Source of the DNA: Nocardia sp.
GTDB taxonomy: Bacteria > Actinomycetota > Actinomycetes > Mycobacteriales > Mycobacteriaceae
Assembly: GCA_017354515.1 (NCBI GenBank)
Contig: JAFMQT010000074.1
Location: forward strand, 1-13,033
Length of the DNA: 13,033 nucleotides
Direction: 5' to 3'
Shown: piece after piece, positions 12,521 to 13,033 of the stretch
Layout: every line of letters starts with the position of its first letter
Position numbering within the stretch: position 1 is the first letter of the stretch
The notes under the pieces: generated by a model
What the model was told of the DNA's origin: nothing
The model's database searches: none
Seen by the model: the letters and a program-made list of their open reading frames with translations, nothing else
Position numbers and translations under genes: made by a program

Positions 12521-13033
12521 TTACGTCGAGAATTCCAGTTCAGCCCATCCGATACTGATCGGGAACGGGTGATCGATCCGGATCGGCTCGGACTCCGCAG
12601 GCGACCACGCTCCCGCCAGCACATAGTTGGCCTGATGGAGCACCGACACCCCGTCGGGGAGCGGACCTACCCGCGGCGCCAGGACATATGCATGCACGTG
12701 GGCAATCGCGGCGCGCTGGGTGGCGAGGGTGACCTCCCAATACCAAGGAATCCCGGCCTTGGCGTAACGCGCCTTCTTCAATTCCATATCGGTATCGGAA
12801 TTCGACGGTGACAGTACTTCCCCGACCATGGCTGTATCCGCGGCACGCACATGCTGATAGGGCTCGTCCAGACAACGATGGACCATGAAATCCGGTGTGA
12901 CGAAATCGGATCGACCGGTCTCCCCGAAGAAGACATTGGTCTCGGTGCGCACACTCCAGCACGATTCGGGATCGACGGACATCTGCTGCCGGGAACACCT
13001 GCGCAGGGCGCTCCACATCAGGTTGGTGAACTC
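12521..13033 (-). CDS. Uma2-family (DUF820) restriction-fold protein, partial
   Basis: The C-terminal ~170 residues of a Uma2/DUF820 protein, a PD-(D/E)xK nuclease-fold family of uncertain function that is widespread in actinobacteria and cyanobacteria. The catalytic signature is complete: TPDFMV (Asp), MVGEVLSPSNSDTDMELKKARYAKAGIPWYWEV with the Glu of EVLSP and a Lys in the KK pair, followed by the usual AHVHAYVL strand. The frame is open to the right edge (EFTNL lies before the first in-window ATG at 13018), and about 50 N-terminal residues are expected beyond it, so the ATG at 13018 is not the real start. The stop is TAA at 12523-12521. It has no visible tie to the decayed region at its 3' side. 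Confidence 0.85.
   Translation of the reverse strand, partial: EFTNLMWSALRRCSRQQMSVDPESCWSVRTETNVFFGETGRSDFVTPDFMVHRCLDEPYQHVRAADTAMVGEVLSPSNSDTDMELKKARYAKAGIPWYWEVTLATQRAAIAHVHAYVLAPRVGPLPDGVSVLHQANYVLAGAWSPAESEPIRIDHPFPISIGWAELEFST

Noticed and set aside
1..13033. tRNA genes, rRNA, CRISPR arrays, known riboswitches
   Set aside because: No cloverleaf-like segment, regularly spaced repeat array or recognisable riboswitch leader was seen on either strand.

Overview
The window is high-GC actinobacterial chromosome. The gene content and order are those of the mycobacterial/nocardial biotin and NAD neighbourhood: bioB followed by the small gene bsaP and a DUF2567 membrane protein, then an NrtR-type Nudix regulator divergent from nadA-nadB-nadC. 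The tail-degenerate DUF1023 hydrolase/lipoprotein/YbaB genes and the protein styles (my reading, not a search) fit Nocardia or a close relative best.

Left part (1-2938): biotin synthesis. The 3' end of bioD enters from the left. It is met tail to tail by a TetR regulator, very probably BioQ, which diverges from bioB. The bioQ-bioB gap holds a perfect TGAAC-N3-GTTCA palindrome on the -10/start region of a good bioB promoter. Biotin synthase is followed by bsaP (biotin synthase auxiliary protein) and by a four-helix DUF2567 membrane protein that overlaps bsaP.

Middle part (2948-8176): on the minus strand, nrtR and then a DedA-family membrane protein. On the plus strand, the de novo NAD operon nadA-nadB-nadC (quinolinate synthase, aspartate oxidase, quinolinate phosphoribosyltransferase). 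A perfect 8-bp-arm palindrome in the nrtR-nadA gap is the likely NrtR operator. It overlaps a TATAAT box placed so that nrtR mRNA would begin directly at its GTG codon (leaderless). A strong U-less hairpin separates the DUF2567 gene from dedA.

Right part (8177-13033): an accessory region full of decay. On the minus strand lie a DUF1023 alpha/beta hydrolase that has lost its N-terminus, a lipoprotein overlapping it by ATGA, and a frameshifted YbaB/EbfC-like gene. On the plus strand, head to head with the hydrolase, lie the last ~60 codons of a second DUF1023 hydrolase and a second lipoprotein gene that has lost its lipobox cysteine and carries a frameshift. A third copy of the lipoprotein tail lies 1139 bp further on. 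These two tails form ~115-bp direct repeats around a segment holding a 72-bp fragment of nadC, a 5'-truncated AbiEii-like nucleotidyltransferase gene and a small partner gene. The window ends in a Uma2-family nuclease-like gene that runs off the right edge.

I see no rRNA, tRNA, CRISPR array or transposase. No gene-free stretch exceeds 300 bases; the longest are 11329-11526 and 12328-12520, and both contain duplicated fragments.
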